Origin: Pedobacter segetis
Lineage (GTDB): Bacteria > Bacteroidota > Bacteroidia > Sphingobacteriales > Sphingobacteriaceae
NCBI RefSeq assembly: GCF_016623585.1
Contig: NZ_JAEHFY010000012.1
Coordinates: forward strand, 1-64,000
DNA: 64,000 bases
Direction: 5' to 3'
Shown here: positions 55,784 through 63,116 of the stretch, piece after piece
Layout of the letters: each line of letters starts with the position of its first letter
Numbering within the stretch: the stretch's first letter is position 1
Made by a program: the position numbers and the translations under genes
The notes under the pieces: model-generated
Databases searched by the model: none
The model's input: the letters and a program-made list of their open reading frames with translations, nothing else
Told to the model about the DNA's origin: nothing

Positions 55784-57133
55784 ATGGTATTATCGGGTAG
55801 AAAAGTTGCGGTTGTTGGTATGGGCGGGGCTTTCCCAAAATGCACTAGTTTGGATCATTTTTCTGATCAGCTTTTTTCTAATCAAAGCTTGATTAGGGAA
55901 TGGGATAAGGCAGTGGCCCATGGAAAAAATGTTCGCTCAACCGTTTCTGGCTTCATTACCGAGGCAGAAATGAACTTGGAAACCGTTTTTTCTACTCTTT
56001 TAGAAGGTTATCCGGAGGTTTACGTTGACTTATTGAACCGCATACCACCTGCCAATCTTTCCACGGCAGATATAGGGAGTATTTGGGCTATGCTAGGTTC
56101 TCTTGATGCCATAAAAATGGCAGGCTGGACAGATAAGGAAACCGAATCTGAAACTACCGGTGTTGTAGTGGGTTCTGGTGGAGGAGGTCATGAAATACAA
56201 AGAAATGCTTGGCATAACTTTTTCGAGCTAGGCAAAAAAACAAGGTTGGTGGGTTCTCATACCGTAGATCGAGCGATGGTTTACCGAGATGCGGCTAACG
56301 TTTCATGTTTGATAAAAAATAAAGGAGTTTGTGAATCTATTGGTTCTGCCTGTGCCACGGGCTTGGGCAATATTGGGCATGCTTATCGTTTAATAAAATT
56401 TGGCTTGCAAGATAGGGCGGTTGCAGGTGGTGTAGAAGGCACTTCATTAGAAACTTTTATCGGTTTTGATGCCATGCAGGTTTTGAGCAGAGGTTTTGCG
56501 CCCGAAGAAAGCTCTCGCCCTTTTGATAAGGACCGTAACGGTTTTGTTTGCTCTTTTGGTGCCGGTATTGTTTGCTTAGAAGAATATGAAATGGCAAAAG
56601 CCAGGGGAGCAAATATTTTGGCCGTAATTGATAATTATTTTAATAATTCTGATGGCGATGGCGATATGTTTTACCCATCGTTTGCCGGGCAGCAACGTTT
56701 ATGGAAAGGCTTGTTGGGCAATTCTGGTTTTAAGCCTGATGTGGTAAAAGCACATGGAACTTCTACACCTGCCGGCGATGCGATAGAATTATTGAGCATT
56801 GTAGATTGTTTGGGAACTAAAGGTTACCATATTTCTGCCCCCAAATCTCAGTTTGGGCACATGCTAGGTGCGGCTGGGGCGGTTGAATTTATAACCTCTA
56901 TTCTAATGCTTCAAAAACAAAGGGTTTTGCCTTGTTTAAATACGGTAAACTTAAATCCCGAGCAAGAAAACTTTCAGAAAACAGCTGCTTGGGACGGGCC
57001 AAAATCGCCTATGGCAGATTTTAGGGATTTGTTACCCCAAAAAAGCATCGATAAAGAAATAAATTCTATTACTTGTTTAAATTACGGTTTCGGTGGTACA
57101 AATAGTGCCATTTTAATTTCAAAGGATAATTGA
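55784..57133 (+). CDS. Beta-ketoacyl-ACP synthase (KAS I/II-type condensing enzyme)
   Basis: A 449-residue thiolase-fold condensing enzyme with a complete Cys-His-His triad: Cys190 in GSACATGLG, His324 in KAHGTSTPAGDA and His359 in SQFGHMLGAAGA. The N-terminal region (about 20-100) with VRSTVSGFITEAEMNLE is unlike housekeeping FabF, suggesting a specialised substrate. It overlaps the next gene by 1 bp (TGATG). The likely role is chain elongation on the cluster ACP. Confidence 0.9.
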   Translation: MVLSGRKVAVVGMGGAFPKCTSLDHFSDQLFSNQSLIREWDKAVAHGKNVRSTVSGFITEAEMNLETVFSTLLEGYPEVYVDLLNRIPPANLSTADIGSIWAMLGSLDAIKMAGWTDKETESETTGVVVGSGGGGHEIQRNAWHNFFELGKKTRLVGSHTVDRAMVYRDAANVSCLIKNKGVCESIGSACATGLGNIGHAYRLIKFGLQDRAVAGGVEGTSLETFIGFDAMQVLSRGFAPEESSRPFDKDRNGFVCSFGAGIVCLEEYEMAKARGANILAVIDNYFNNSDGDGDMFYPSFAGQQRLWKGLLGNSGFKPDVVKAHGTSTPAGDAIELLSIVDCLGTKGYHISAPKSQFGHMLGAAGAVEFITSILMLQKQRVLPCLNTVNLNPEQENFQKTAAWDGPKSPMADFRDLLPQKSIDKEINSITCLNYGFGGTNSAILISKDN

Positions 57134-57945
57134 TGATCAATAACCAAGATAAAGTTGCGGTAGTTTTTGGTGTTAGGAATGATAGTTCTATCGGTTTTCA
57201 AATCGCTTTAAAATTGCACCAATCTGGTTGTAAAGTAGCTTTGAATTTTGTTGAAGACACCAAAGAAGAAGTTCTGTTCTTGATGGAAAAACACGGTATG
57301 GATGCAAAATCTGCTGCCCGTGTGGATGTTAGAAACGAGGAAGAGATCAAAACTTTCTTGAGTAAGACTTATGAGGAATTGGGCCCAATAGATTATATTT
57401 TACATGGTGTTGCCTTCGGCAGTCAAAATGTGATGTGCTATTCTTTACCGGGAAATGAAGCTCTGGCTCCGTCATATATCGATATTCCTTTTGATGATTT
57501 GATGGATTCATTTAATATCAGTGCTTATTCTTTATTGAGGATTTGCCGTGTGGCCGAGCCTTTGTTGGCCAAAAACGCTTCGGTTTTAACGTTAACCTAT
57601 AATGCTTCACAACGTGTTTTCCCCGGTTATGCAGGGATGGCAATCAATAAAGCGGCTTTAGAAAATATTATGCTTTATTTGGCCAGTTATTTTAGAAAGA
57701 GTGGTGTACGCATAAATGCAATTTCTGCCGGTTTGGTAATGACAACCTCTGCCGGCGGTATAAACGGAGTAAGGAAGCTTAGAAAATTAGGTAAAATAAC
57801 CGCTCCTTTGGGTAATATCGCTGCCGCTGATGTTGCCGATGGTGCATTATATTATTTCTCAGATCTATCTAAAAAGGTAACAGGAAACATCCATTTTGTA
57901 GATGGAGGTTTTAACATTATGGGAGTTGCAGTTGATGAGGATTGA
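57133..57945 (+). CDS. FabI-like enoyl-ACP reductase (SDR)
   Basis: A 270-residue SDR with the FabI-specific spacing of the active site: Tyr156, Tyr166 and Lys173 in LTYNASQRVFPGYAGMAINK. It also has GVRNDSSIGFQIA at the cofactor site and GNIHFVDGGFNIMG at the end. It would reduce enoyl-ACP using NAD(P)H. The start is ATG at 57133, sharing the A of the ketosynthase stop; it overlaps the next gene by 11 bp. Confidence 0.85.
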   Translation: MINNQDKVAVVFGVRNDSSIGFQIALKLHQSGCKVALNFVEDTKEEVLFLMEKHGMDAKSAARVDVRNEEEIKTFLSKTYEELGPIDYILHGVAFGSQNVMCYSLPGNEALAPSYIDIPFDDLMDSFNISAYSLLRICRVAEPLLAKNASVLTLTYNASQRVFPGYAGMAINKAALENIMLYLASYFRKSGVRINAISAGLVMTTSAGGINGVRKLRKLGKITAPLGNIAAADVADGALYYFSDLSKKVTGNIHFVDGGFNIMGVAVDED

Positions 57946-58339
57946 TTTATCAGAAAAAGTTGAAGAAATTACAGAGGGGCAAGATTTTGCAATAGGTAAT
58001 GATCTGGTGTTTCTCCCTGATTTTGAGAAATCTTTCAATTTGCTGTTTAAGAAGAGGGTTTATACCCAAAAAGAAATTGATTATTGTGATCAATTTGATA
58101 ACCCGATATTAAGGTACGCATCTACTTGGGCGGCAAAAGAGGCTGTTTATAAATCCATCAAACAGATAATCCCTAAGGCTATTTCGTTTAAGAAAATAGA
58201 AATTACGCGTTCTAAAATAGGAGGAAAACCAAGTGTTGTACTACCAGAATTATATAAAAACTTAAAACTTGGTTTAAGCTTAACCCATGATGGAGATTAT
58301 GTTTGGGCGGTTGTTATCCTAAAATTGATAAATAATTGA
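57935..58339 (+). CDS. AcpS-like 4'-phosphopantetheinyl transferase
   Basis: A 134-residue protein with the transferase signatures: Asp23 in IGNDLVFL and Glu69 in WAAKEAVYKS, which bind Mg/CoA in AcpS, and LSLTHDGDYVWAVV at the end. It presumably primes the atypical ACP of this operon with phosphopantetheine. ATG at 57935 lies inside the reductase gene (11-bp overlap). It is the last of six head-to-tail genes before the possible toxin-antitoxin promoter. Confidence 0.85.
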   Translation: MRIDLSEKVEEITEGQDFAIGNDLVFLPDFEKSFNLLFKKRVYTQKEIDYCDQFDNPILRYASTWAAKEAVYKSIKQIIPKAISFKKIEITRSKIGGKPSVVLPELYKNLKLGLSLTHDGDYVWAVVILKLINN

Positions 58340-58345
58340 TAAATA

Positions 58346-58366
58346 ATTTGTTTATCTTAAACAAAT
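58346..58366. promoter_or_regulatory. Palindromic operator candidate of the Xre/RES module
   Basis: ATTTGTTTA and TAAACAAAT form a perfect 9-bp inverted repeat around a 3-bp centre, 37 bp before the Xre start. A second, overlapping repeat ATGTC...GACAT spans 58365-58385. This suits binding by a dimeric Xre-type antitoxin that represses its own operon. Confidence 0.55.
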
Positions 58367-58403
58367 GTCTTAAATTTATGGACATAAGTCTAATGTTAAA
58401 GAT

Positions 58404-58907
58404 ATGGCAACTACTAATAAAGTAAAAGAATACAAAATAGATCAAGAGCTAACTTCGTTTTTTAGTGAGCCAGATGTGATGTATTACAATACCAAGCCAA
58501 AAAGTAGTGTTAAATATTCGGATTTTTTGGATGATAAAATGATGATCATTTCTGCAATTAGAACTGGCATCCCGTATTCATTATTTGATGTGATACAAGA
58601 GCAGGCTCCATTTACAGAGTCTGATTGGGCTAGTTTTTTAGATGTTTCTACTAAATCTTTACAACGCTATAAGGTTTCTGCTACACATCATTTTAAATCT
58701 ATACATTCAGAAAAAATAATAGAAATGGCCGAAGTAACTAAGATAGGCTTGGATTTTTTTGGTGATATTGAGAAGCTAAAGTTATGGTTAAATACGCCCA
58801 ATTTTGCTTTATCTAGTCTAAAACCCATAGAATTACTAAAAGATTCTTATGGTAAAGAATTAGTGTTAAGCGTATTAAACAATATGAGCCATGGCATTTT
58901 TGTTTAA
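58404..58907 (+). CDS. Xre/MbcA/ParS-type antitoxin
   Basis: A 167-residue protein with an N-terminal helix-turn-helix-like region and the MbcA/ParS (DUF2384) toxin-binding C-terminal domain (about 100-165; FFGDIEKLKLWLNTPNFAL and PIELLKDSYGKELVLSVLNNM). It neutralises the adjacent RES toxin in the usual arrangement, antitoxin first with a TAATG overlap. The upstream palindrome is a probable autorepression site. Confidence 0.9.
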   Translation: MATTNKVKEYKIDQELTSFFSEPDVMYYNTKPKSSVKYSDFLDDKMMIISAIRTGIPYSLFDVIQEQAPFTESDWASFLDVSTKSLQRYKVSATHHFKSIHSEKIIEMAEVTKIGLDFFGDIEKLKLWLNTPNFALSSLKPIELLKDSYGKELVLSVLNNMSHGIFV

Positions 58908-59365
58908 TGGAGGTTTTTAGGCTTACAAGAGAAAGGTATGCCAATACGTTTTCTGGTAAGGGTGCTTCTATTAAAGGTGCCAGGTGGAATTCTATTGGGG
59001 TAGAGCTGATCTATACTGCGGGCAATCGTTCTTTGGCTATGGCAGAGGTTGCTGTTTACCTTACTTTGGCCACTTTGCCAAATGATTATTTGATGTGGAC
59101 AATTGAAATACCCGATGATATGCCTGTTAAACAAGTTTTACGGAGTGAGCTGCCCCAAAATTGGAACCTTTTCCCTCACCCGTCTGCAACCCAAAAAATA
59201 GGAAATGAATTTGTTTATGAAGGCAAGTTTTGTGTGCTAAAAATACCGTCTGTTGTTACGCAAGGCGATTTCAATTTTTTGATCAATCCAAACCATCAAG
59301 ATTTTAAGTATATAAAAATAGTTAAATCAGAAAAATTTCCCTTTGATAAACGTATTTTCAAATAA
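58907..59365 (+). CDS. RES-domain toxin (NAD-depleting)
   Basis: A 152-residue RES protein: Arg in EVFRLTRERYA, the GARWNS segment, Glu in LAMAEVAVYL and Ser near the end in IPSVVTQGDFNFLINP. RES toxins (related to diphtheria-toxin folds) degrade NAD+ in known examples. It overlaps the antitoxin stop by TAATG. The downstream hydrolase begins 2 bp after its stop, so the toxin is transcriptionally tied to lipid-type genes. Confidence 0.9.
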   Translation: MEVFRLTRERYANTFSGKGASIKGARWNSIGVELIYTAGNRSLAMAEVAVYLTLATLPNDYLMWTIEIPDDMPVKQVLRSELPQNWNLFPHPSATQKIGNEFVYEGKFCVLKIPSVVTQGDFNFLINPNHQDFKYIKIVKSEKFPFDKRIFK

Positions 59366-59367
59366 AA

Positions 59368-60195
59368 ATGACCGACCATTATTTTGAGAATAGGTTTGTA
59401 AAAATGCACTATTATAAATTTGGTGATGGCAATAAGGTAATGCTGTGCTTTCATGGTTATGGGATGCATGGCAAGCAGTTTAAGGTTTTAGAAGATAGTT
59501 TAGGTACGGTATATACTTTTTATGGCTTTGATCTGTTTTTTCATAAGGAGACCAAACTGATTGACCAAGGTTTGAATAAAGTAAAACAAGGGATTTCAAA
59601 AAGAGAGCTAAGCCATTTGTTTTTAGAATTTTGCGAGTCTTTAGCGATAAAGCGTTTCTCTGTGATTTCTTATTCTATGGGTTCTTTTTATGCCACTGCA
59701 TTAGTTGAGGAAATCCCAGAAAAAATCGATGAATTTGTTACCGCCGCCCCATCTAGTTTAAATGCGGGCAAATTGATAACCTTTTTAAGTTCTAATAAGT
59801 TAGGTAATAAATTCTTAGAACGGTTGGCACTTAGCGATAATGGGATGATTCGCTTACTTTCGGTTTTAAAGAGCTTAAAGGTAATCGATCAAAAAGCGTA
59901 CGAGATTTTATATCGCGAAATTGCAACTCCAGAATTAAGGTTTTCTTTTTTTGCCTGCACAACCTATATGCGGTTCTTAAAAATCGATATTGGAAAATTT
60001 ATAGACCAATTAAATGTGCATAAAGTAAGGAGTATTTTTATTTTTGGGAAAAGAGACAAAAGCTATCCTGCTAAGATAGGGGCATCTGTAATCCCCAAGA
60101 TTAATTTATCCAGGCAGTTGATCATCGATGAGAATCATGATATGATCAATAAGAATTTTGCTCAAAATTTAGTTAGATTGTTAAATGATCATTAA
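59368..60195 (+). CDS. Alpha/beta hydrolase
   Basis: A 275-residue hydrolase: oxyanion-loop CFHGYGMHG, nucleophile Ser103 in SYSMGSFY, acid in FGKRDKSYP and His in DENHDMINK, a full triad. There is no signal peptide. It could be a thioesterase that releases the product of the upstream synthase, or a lipase; this is context-based. It overlaps the acyltransferase gene by 11 bp. Confidence 0.85.
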   Translation: MTDHYFENRFVKMHYYKFGDGNKVMLCFHGYGMHGKQFKVLEDSLGTVYTFYGFDLFFHKETKLIDQGLNKVKQGISKRELSHLFLEFCESLAIKRFSVISYSMGSFYATALVEEIPEKIDEFVTAAPSSLNAGKLITFLSSNKLGNKFLERLALSDNGMIRLLSVLKSLKVIDQKAYEILYREIATPELRFSFFACTTYMRFLKIDIGKFIDQLNVHKVRSIFIFGKRDKSYPAKIGASVIPKINLSRQLIIDENHDMINKNFAQNLVRLLNDH

Positions 60196-60832
60196 AGCAA
60201 AACTACTCCCTGCACCAATTATAAAGGCTACTGCTTATTTTTTGACTTGGATCTTTAGGAAACGGTTTAATAAAATGGTTATTAACGAAATTGGTATCAA
60301 AAAGCAGCATTCTTACCTGTTAATGTGCAATCATTTTAGTTTTTGGGATGGCTTTTGGGCAGCTTATCTGTGTCTGCATGCCATACATAAAAAACAAGAA
60401 ATGACAGGCTTTTATATCATGGTTTTAAAAAAGCAGATGCAGATGAACCCTTGGTTAAGGTATTTTGGATGCTTTTCTGTTGCGCCAGGTACAAGTACGG
60501 TAAATGAGAGTTTAAGTTATGCTGCCGAATTATTGAGTAAACCCGGAAACTTGGTATTGATATTCCCGCAAGGGAATTTAGAAAGTAACCATGTTAGGGA
60601 TATTGTAATGAAAGATGGCATCAACCAGATTGTGCCACAAATAAAAGGAGATTGCCAATTGATTTGGAGCAGTAATTTTATCGAATATTTTGAAAGCCTA
60701 AAACCATCCGTATATTTCAATATGTTAGATTGTGGCACCAACCATCATTTTAATTTCGAGGATACAAAATCAAAGATTAATAGCCATCACAAAGCGGCAA
60801 TGAAAAAGCAGTTCAGGTTTACCGATGATTAA
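60185..60832 (+). CDS. PlsC-type lysophospholipid acyltransferase-like protein
   Basis: A 215-residue membrane-associated acyltransferase with the catalytic H-x4-D motif: His50 and Asp55 in MCNHFSFWDGFW. The second motif is FPQGNLE where most family members have FPEGTRS, so substrate recognition probably differs. The N-terminal hydrophobic segment anchors it. The gene overlaps the hydrolase by 11 bp and is the last of the group; its stop is 2 bp from the convergent DUF427 gene. Confidence 0.82.
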   Translation: MIIKAKLLPAPIIKATAYFLTWIFRKRFNKMVINEIGIKKQHSYLLMCNHFSFWDGFWAAYLCLHAIHKKQEMTGFYIMVLKKQMQMNPWLRYFGCFSVAPGTSTVNESLSYAAELLSKPGNLVLIFPQGNLESNHVRDIVMKDGINQIVPQIKGDCQLIWSSNFIEYFESLKPSVYFNMLDCGTNHHFNFEDTKSKINSHHKAAMKKQFRFTDD

Positions 60833-60834
60833 AA

Positions 60835-61113
60835 TTAAACAACCTTAACGCCTTTCCAAAAGGCAACATGATCTTTTATCTCTTTGGCGGCATCTTTTGG
60901 GTTTGGATAAAACCATGCTGCGTCTGTATTTTCCTGTCCATCAACTTCTAAGGTATAGTAAGAGGCTTCGCCTTTCCAAGGGCAGCTGGTATGCTTGTTA
61001 GAAGGCTTAAAAAACTCTTTTTTTATTGAGGATGCAGGGAAATAATGGTTATTTTCTATAACGATAGTTTCATTGCTTTCTGCTACGGTTTGCCCGTTCC
61101 AACTTGCTTTCAT
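60835..61113 (-). CDS. DUF427 family protein
   Basis: A 92-residue protein matching DUF427: MKASWNGQTVAESNETIVIE, then YFPASSIKKEFF and TSCPWKGEASYYTLEVDG, and AAWFYPNP. Fold is beta-rich with an invariant Cys-Pro-Trp-Lys-Gly segment. Function is unknown. It is monocistronic and convergent with the acyltransferase. Confidence 0.9.
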   Translation of the reverse strand: MKASWNGQTVAESNETIVIENNHYFPASSIKKEFFKPSNKHTSCPWKGEASYYTLEVDGQENTDAAWFYPNPKDAAKEIKDHVAFWKGVKVV

Positions 61114-61184
61114 GATTTTGAGATTTTATAATTAAACCAATTGATAAATATTTTGTTTTGAGAACCCAAAAATTATGGACTTTT

Positions 61185-61333
61185 TAATCTAACGATAGAA
61201 ACGGTATCCTTTTTTCTGTCTTGGGCATTGCTATTTTGAGCGTAGCCGAAGAGAGAGCCGGCGCACAGAAAAAAAGATATAGCGGATAGCCCACCTTTAC
61301 GGGCAGGCGTGTTAAAACGCCATTCTTAGATTA
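61185..61333. repeat. Dispersed palindromic element, copy 4
   Basis: A 149-bp element with an 8-bp perfect terminal inverted repeat, TAATCTAA (61185-61192) and TTAGATTA (61326-61333). Its core has GGTATCCTTTTTTCTGTC and GCGCACAGAAAAAAAGATAT, followed by AGCGGATAGCCC, the motif shared with copy 1. It occupies the gap between the DUF427 and Psd genes, which otherwise holds nothing recognisable. Confidence 0.8.
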
Positions 61334-61348
61334 GAAATCAATGAAATA

Positions 61349-62011
61349 TTATTTTGGTAAAGTTGCTAAAACGCTTATCCCACCTTTAACTATTTCATTT
61401 AGGTTAACGTTTATTTTAGAGCCTAGAGGCAAAAAAACATCAACCCTAGAACCAAATTTTATAAAGCCAAATTGTTCGCTTTGTTTAACCGGATCGCCTT
61501 CTTTTACATACCAAACAATTCTACGGGCCAAGGCACCTGCAATCTGACGGTATAAAATTTGAAATCCTTTTTCGTTTTCTACAACTGTTGTTGTCCGTTC
61601 GTTTTCTGTACTAGATTTTGGGTTCCAAGCCACCAAATATTTGCCGGGATGATATTTGAAGTATTTTACAACGCCGCTTATTGGGTTACGGTTAATATGT
61701 ACGTTTACCGGCGACATGAACACGGAGATCTGGATCCTTCTATCCTTAAAAAATTCGGTTTCTTCAGTTTCTTCAATTACCACAACCTTTCCATCGGCGG
61801 GGCAAATGATCTGCAAATTATTTGTATTCCATTTTCTTAACGGGCTTCTAAAAAACTGTAAAATTGTTAAGAATAAAAAAACAGAAATACCATACCACAA
61901 CCATATAAACCAAGTTATATCTGGCAGGTAATAATGGATGATCGCGTTGCTTACAAAGATAAATAAGATGCAAATTGCTAATGAGGTATATCCTTCTTTA
62001 TGGATGGTCAT
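61349..62011 (-). CDS. psd: Phosphatidylserine decarboxylase
   Basis: A 220-residue pyruvoyl enzyme of the short (archaeal/Bacteroidota) type: two N-terminal helices (about 10-50), the ICPADGKVVVIEE segment, and the self-cleavage site FGSRVDVFLP, where Ser becomes the pyruvoyl group. It converts phosphatidylserine to phosphatidylethanolamine in the inner membrane. It is the last gene of the minus-strand group with cdsA (94-bp gap). Confidence 0.93.
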   Translation of the reverse strand: MTIHKEGYTSLAICILFIFVSNAIIHYYLPDITWFIWLWYGISVFLFLTILQFFRSPLRKWNTNNLQIICPADGKVVVIEETEETEFFKDRRIQISVFMSPVNVHINRNPISGVVKYFKYHPGKYLVAWNPKSSTENERTTTVVENEKGFQILYRQIAGALARRIVWYVKEGDPVKQSEQFGFIKFGSRVDVFLPLGSKINVNLNEIVKGGISVLATLPK

Positions 62012-62105
62012 ATTAGTTAATTAGTTTATTAGCCATTAGTTTGTAAGGCTTGTATGTTTTTATGATTAGCTTTTTTAACTAATCGATGCTTTTTTTGCGA
62101 AAATA

Positions 62106-62909
62106 CTAATAAGTAATTAAATAAAGATAAACAAATATTATGGGTGCTGATAGTAATAAGCCATCAAAACGATCTAGTAAACCGCCATGCCCTGGTAAGA
62201 TCTTTCCAGAATCTTTTATCTCTATGCTACGTTTAAACATAGATTCTACCAGATCACCCAGGGTGCCAAAACAAGAAATAATGAAGGCCATTATCATCCA
62301 ATGATAAAAAGCGTAATCTGTGAAATAGATTGATAAAATATAACCTACCAGCATACTGGTAAACACGCCGCCTATGAAGCCTTCCCAAGATTTTTTAGGC
62401 GAATGACGCTCAAATAACCGCGTTTTACCAAATTTAACGCCAAATAAGTATGCGCCCGTATCGTTTCCCCAAAGCATCAAAAAGAACCCTAATGCAATAT
62501 GTAGATTGTAAATCCCAGAAATAAATGCCGACGAAACGTAAAAAACAAAAGGCACCACGGCATAAATTAACCCTAAAAAAGTATAGGCGATATTATTGAA
62601 AGGTAGTTTAGATTTTCTGTAAAGCTCCTTAATAAAAATCCCAAAAAATAAAGGAATATTGATCAATAACCATTTGGTTTCAAACTGGAATAAAAATCTG
62701 CCGGCGATAGAAAAAAATAGAATTATAGCAGCCACGTACCCTATTGTGCTGTGCGGCCTTAAACCTGTTGTTTTAACCAAGGTAAAAAACTCGATTAAAC
62801 AAACAAGGCTTAAAAACATATAAAAACCTACAAAAACGTAAGTTCCTGTTAATAATGACGCAAGCATCACCAAAACAAAAATTGATCCTGTAACGGCCCT
62901 GGTTTTCAA
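62106..62909 (-). CDS. cdsA: Phosphatidate cytidylyltransferase
   Basis: A 267-residue membrane enzyme that makes CDP-diacylglycerol for all phospholipids. The signature SPKKSWEGFIGG and the C-terminal GDLVESMFKRSIEIKDSG, KILPGHGGLLDRFDGL (with the metal-binding Asp) are complete. The start is TTG at 62909, immediately after the DUF2007 stop. Together with psd it supplies phosphatidylethanolamine synthesis. Confidence 0.95.
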   Translation of the reverse strand: MKTRAVTGSIFVLVMLASLLTGTYVFVGFYMFLSLVCLIEFFTLVKTTGLRPHSTIGYVAAIILFFSIAGRFLFQFETKWLLINIPLFFGIFIKELYRKSKLPFNNIAYTFLGLIYAVVPFVFYVSSAFISGIYNLHIALGFFLMLWGNDTGAYLFGVKFGKTRLFERHSPKKSWEGFIGGVFTSMLVGYILSIYFTDYAFYHWMIMAFIISCFGTLGDLVESMFKRSIEIKDSGKILPGHGGLLDRFDGLLLSAPIIFVYLYLITY

Positions 62910-63113
62910 TTATAGATCGTTTTCTAGGATAATTGCTAAAGCTTTATCAAAATTGGTTTGATTAATATGCACTTCAACTTCCCCAAATTTGTAAGAAGAA
63001 TCTTGTTTATTCATGATGATGGCATCTATATCATGATCTACCAAAACTTGTTTTACTATTTCTGATTGGAAGTATTGGTTTGATGAATATATTTTAACCC
63101 ATTTATTATCCAT
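62910..63113 (-). CDS. DUF2007 family small protein
   Basis: A 67-residue ferredoxin-fold-like protein: WVKIYSSNQYFQSEIVKQVL and a C-terminal VEVHINQTNFDKALAIIL. DUF2007 proteins are predicted signal transducers of unknown partner. It sits 3 bp after the protease gene and abuts the cdsA start. Confidence 0.88.
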   Translation of the reverse strand: MDNKWVKIYSSNQYFQSEIVKQVLVDHDIDAIIMNKQDSSYKFGEVEVHINQTNFDKALAIILENDL

Positions 63114-63116
63114 AAG

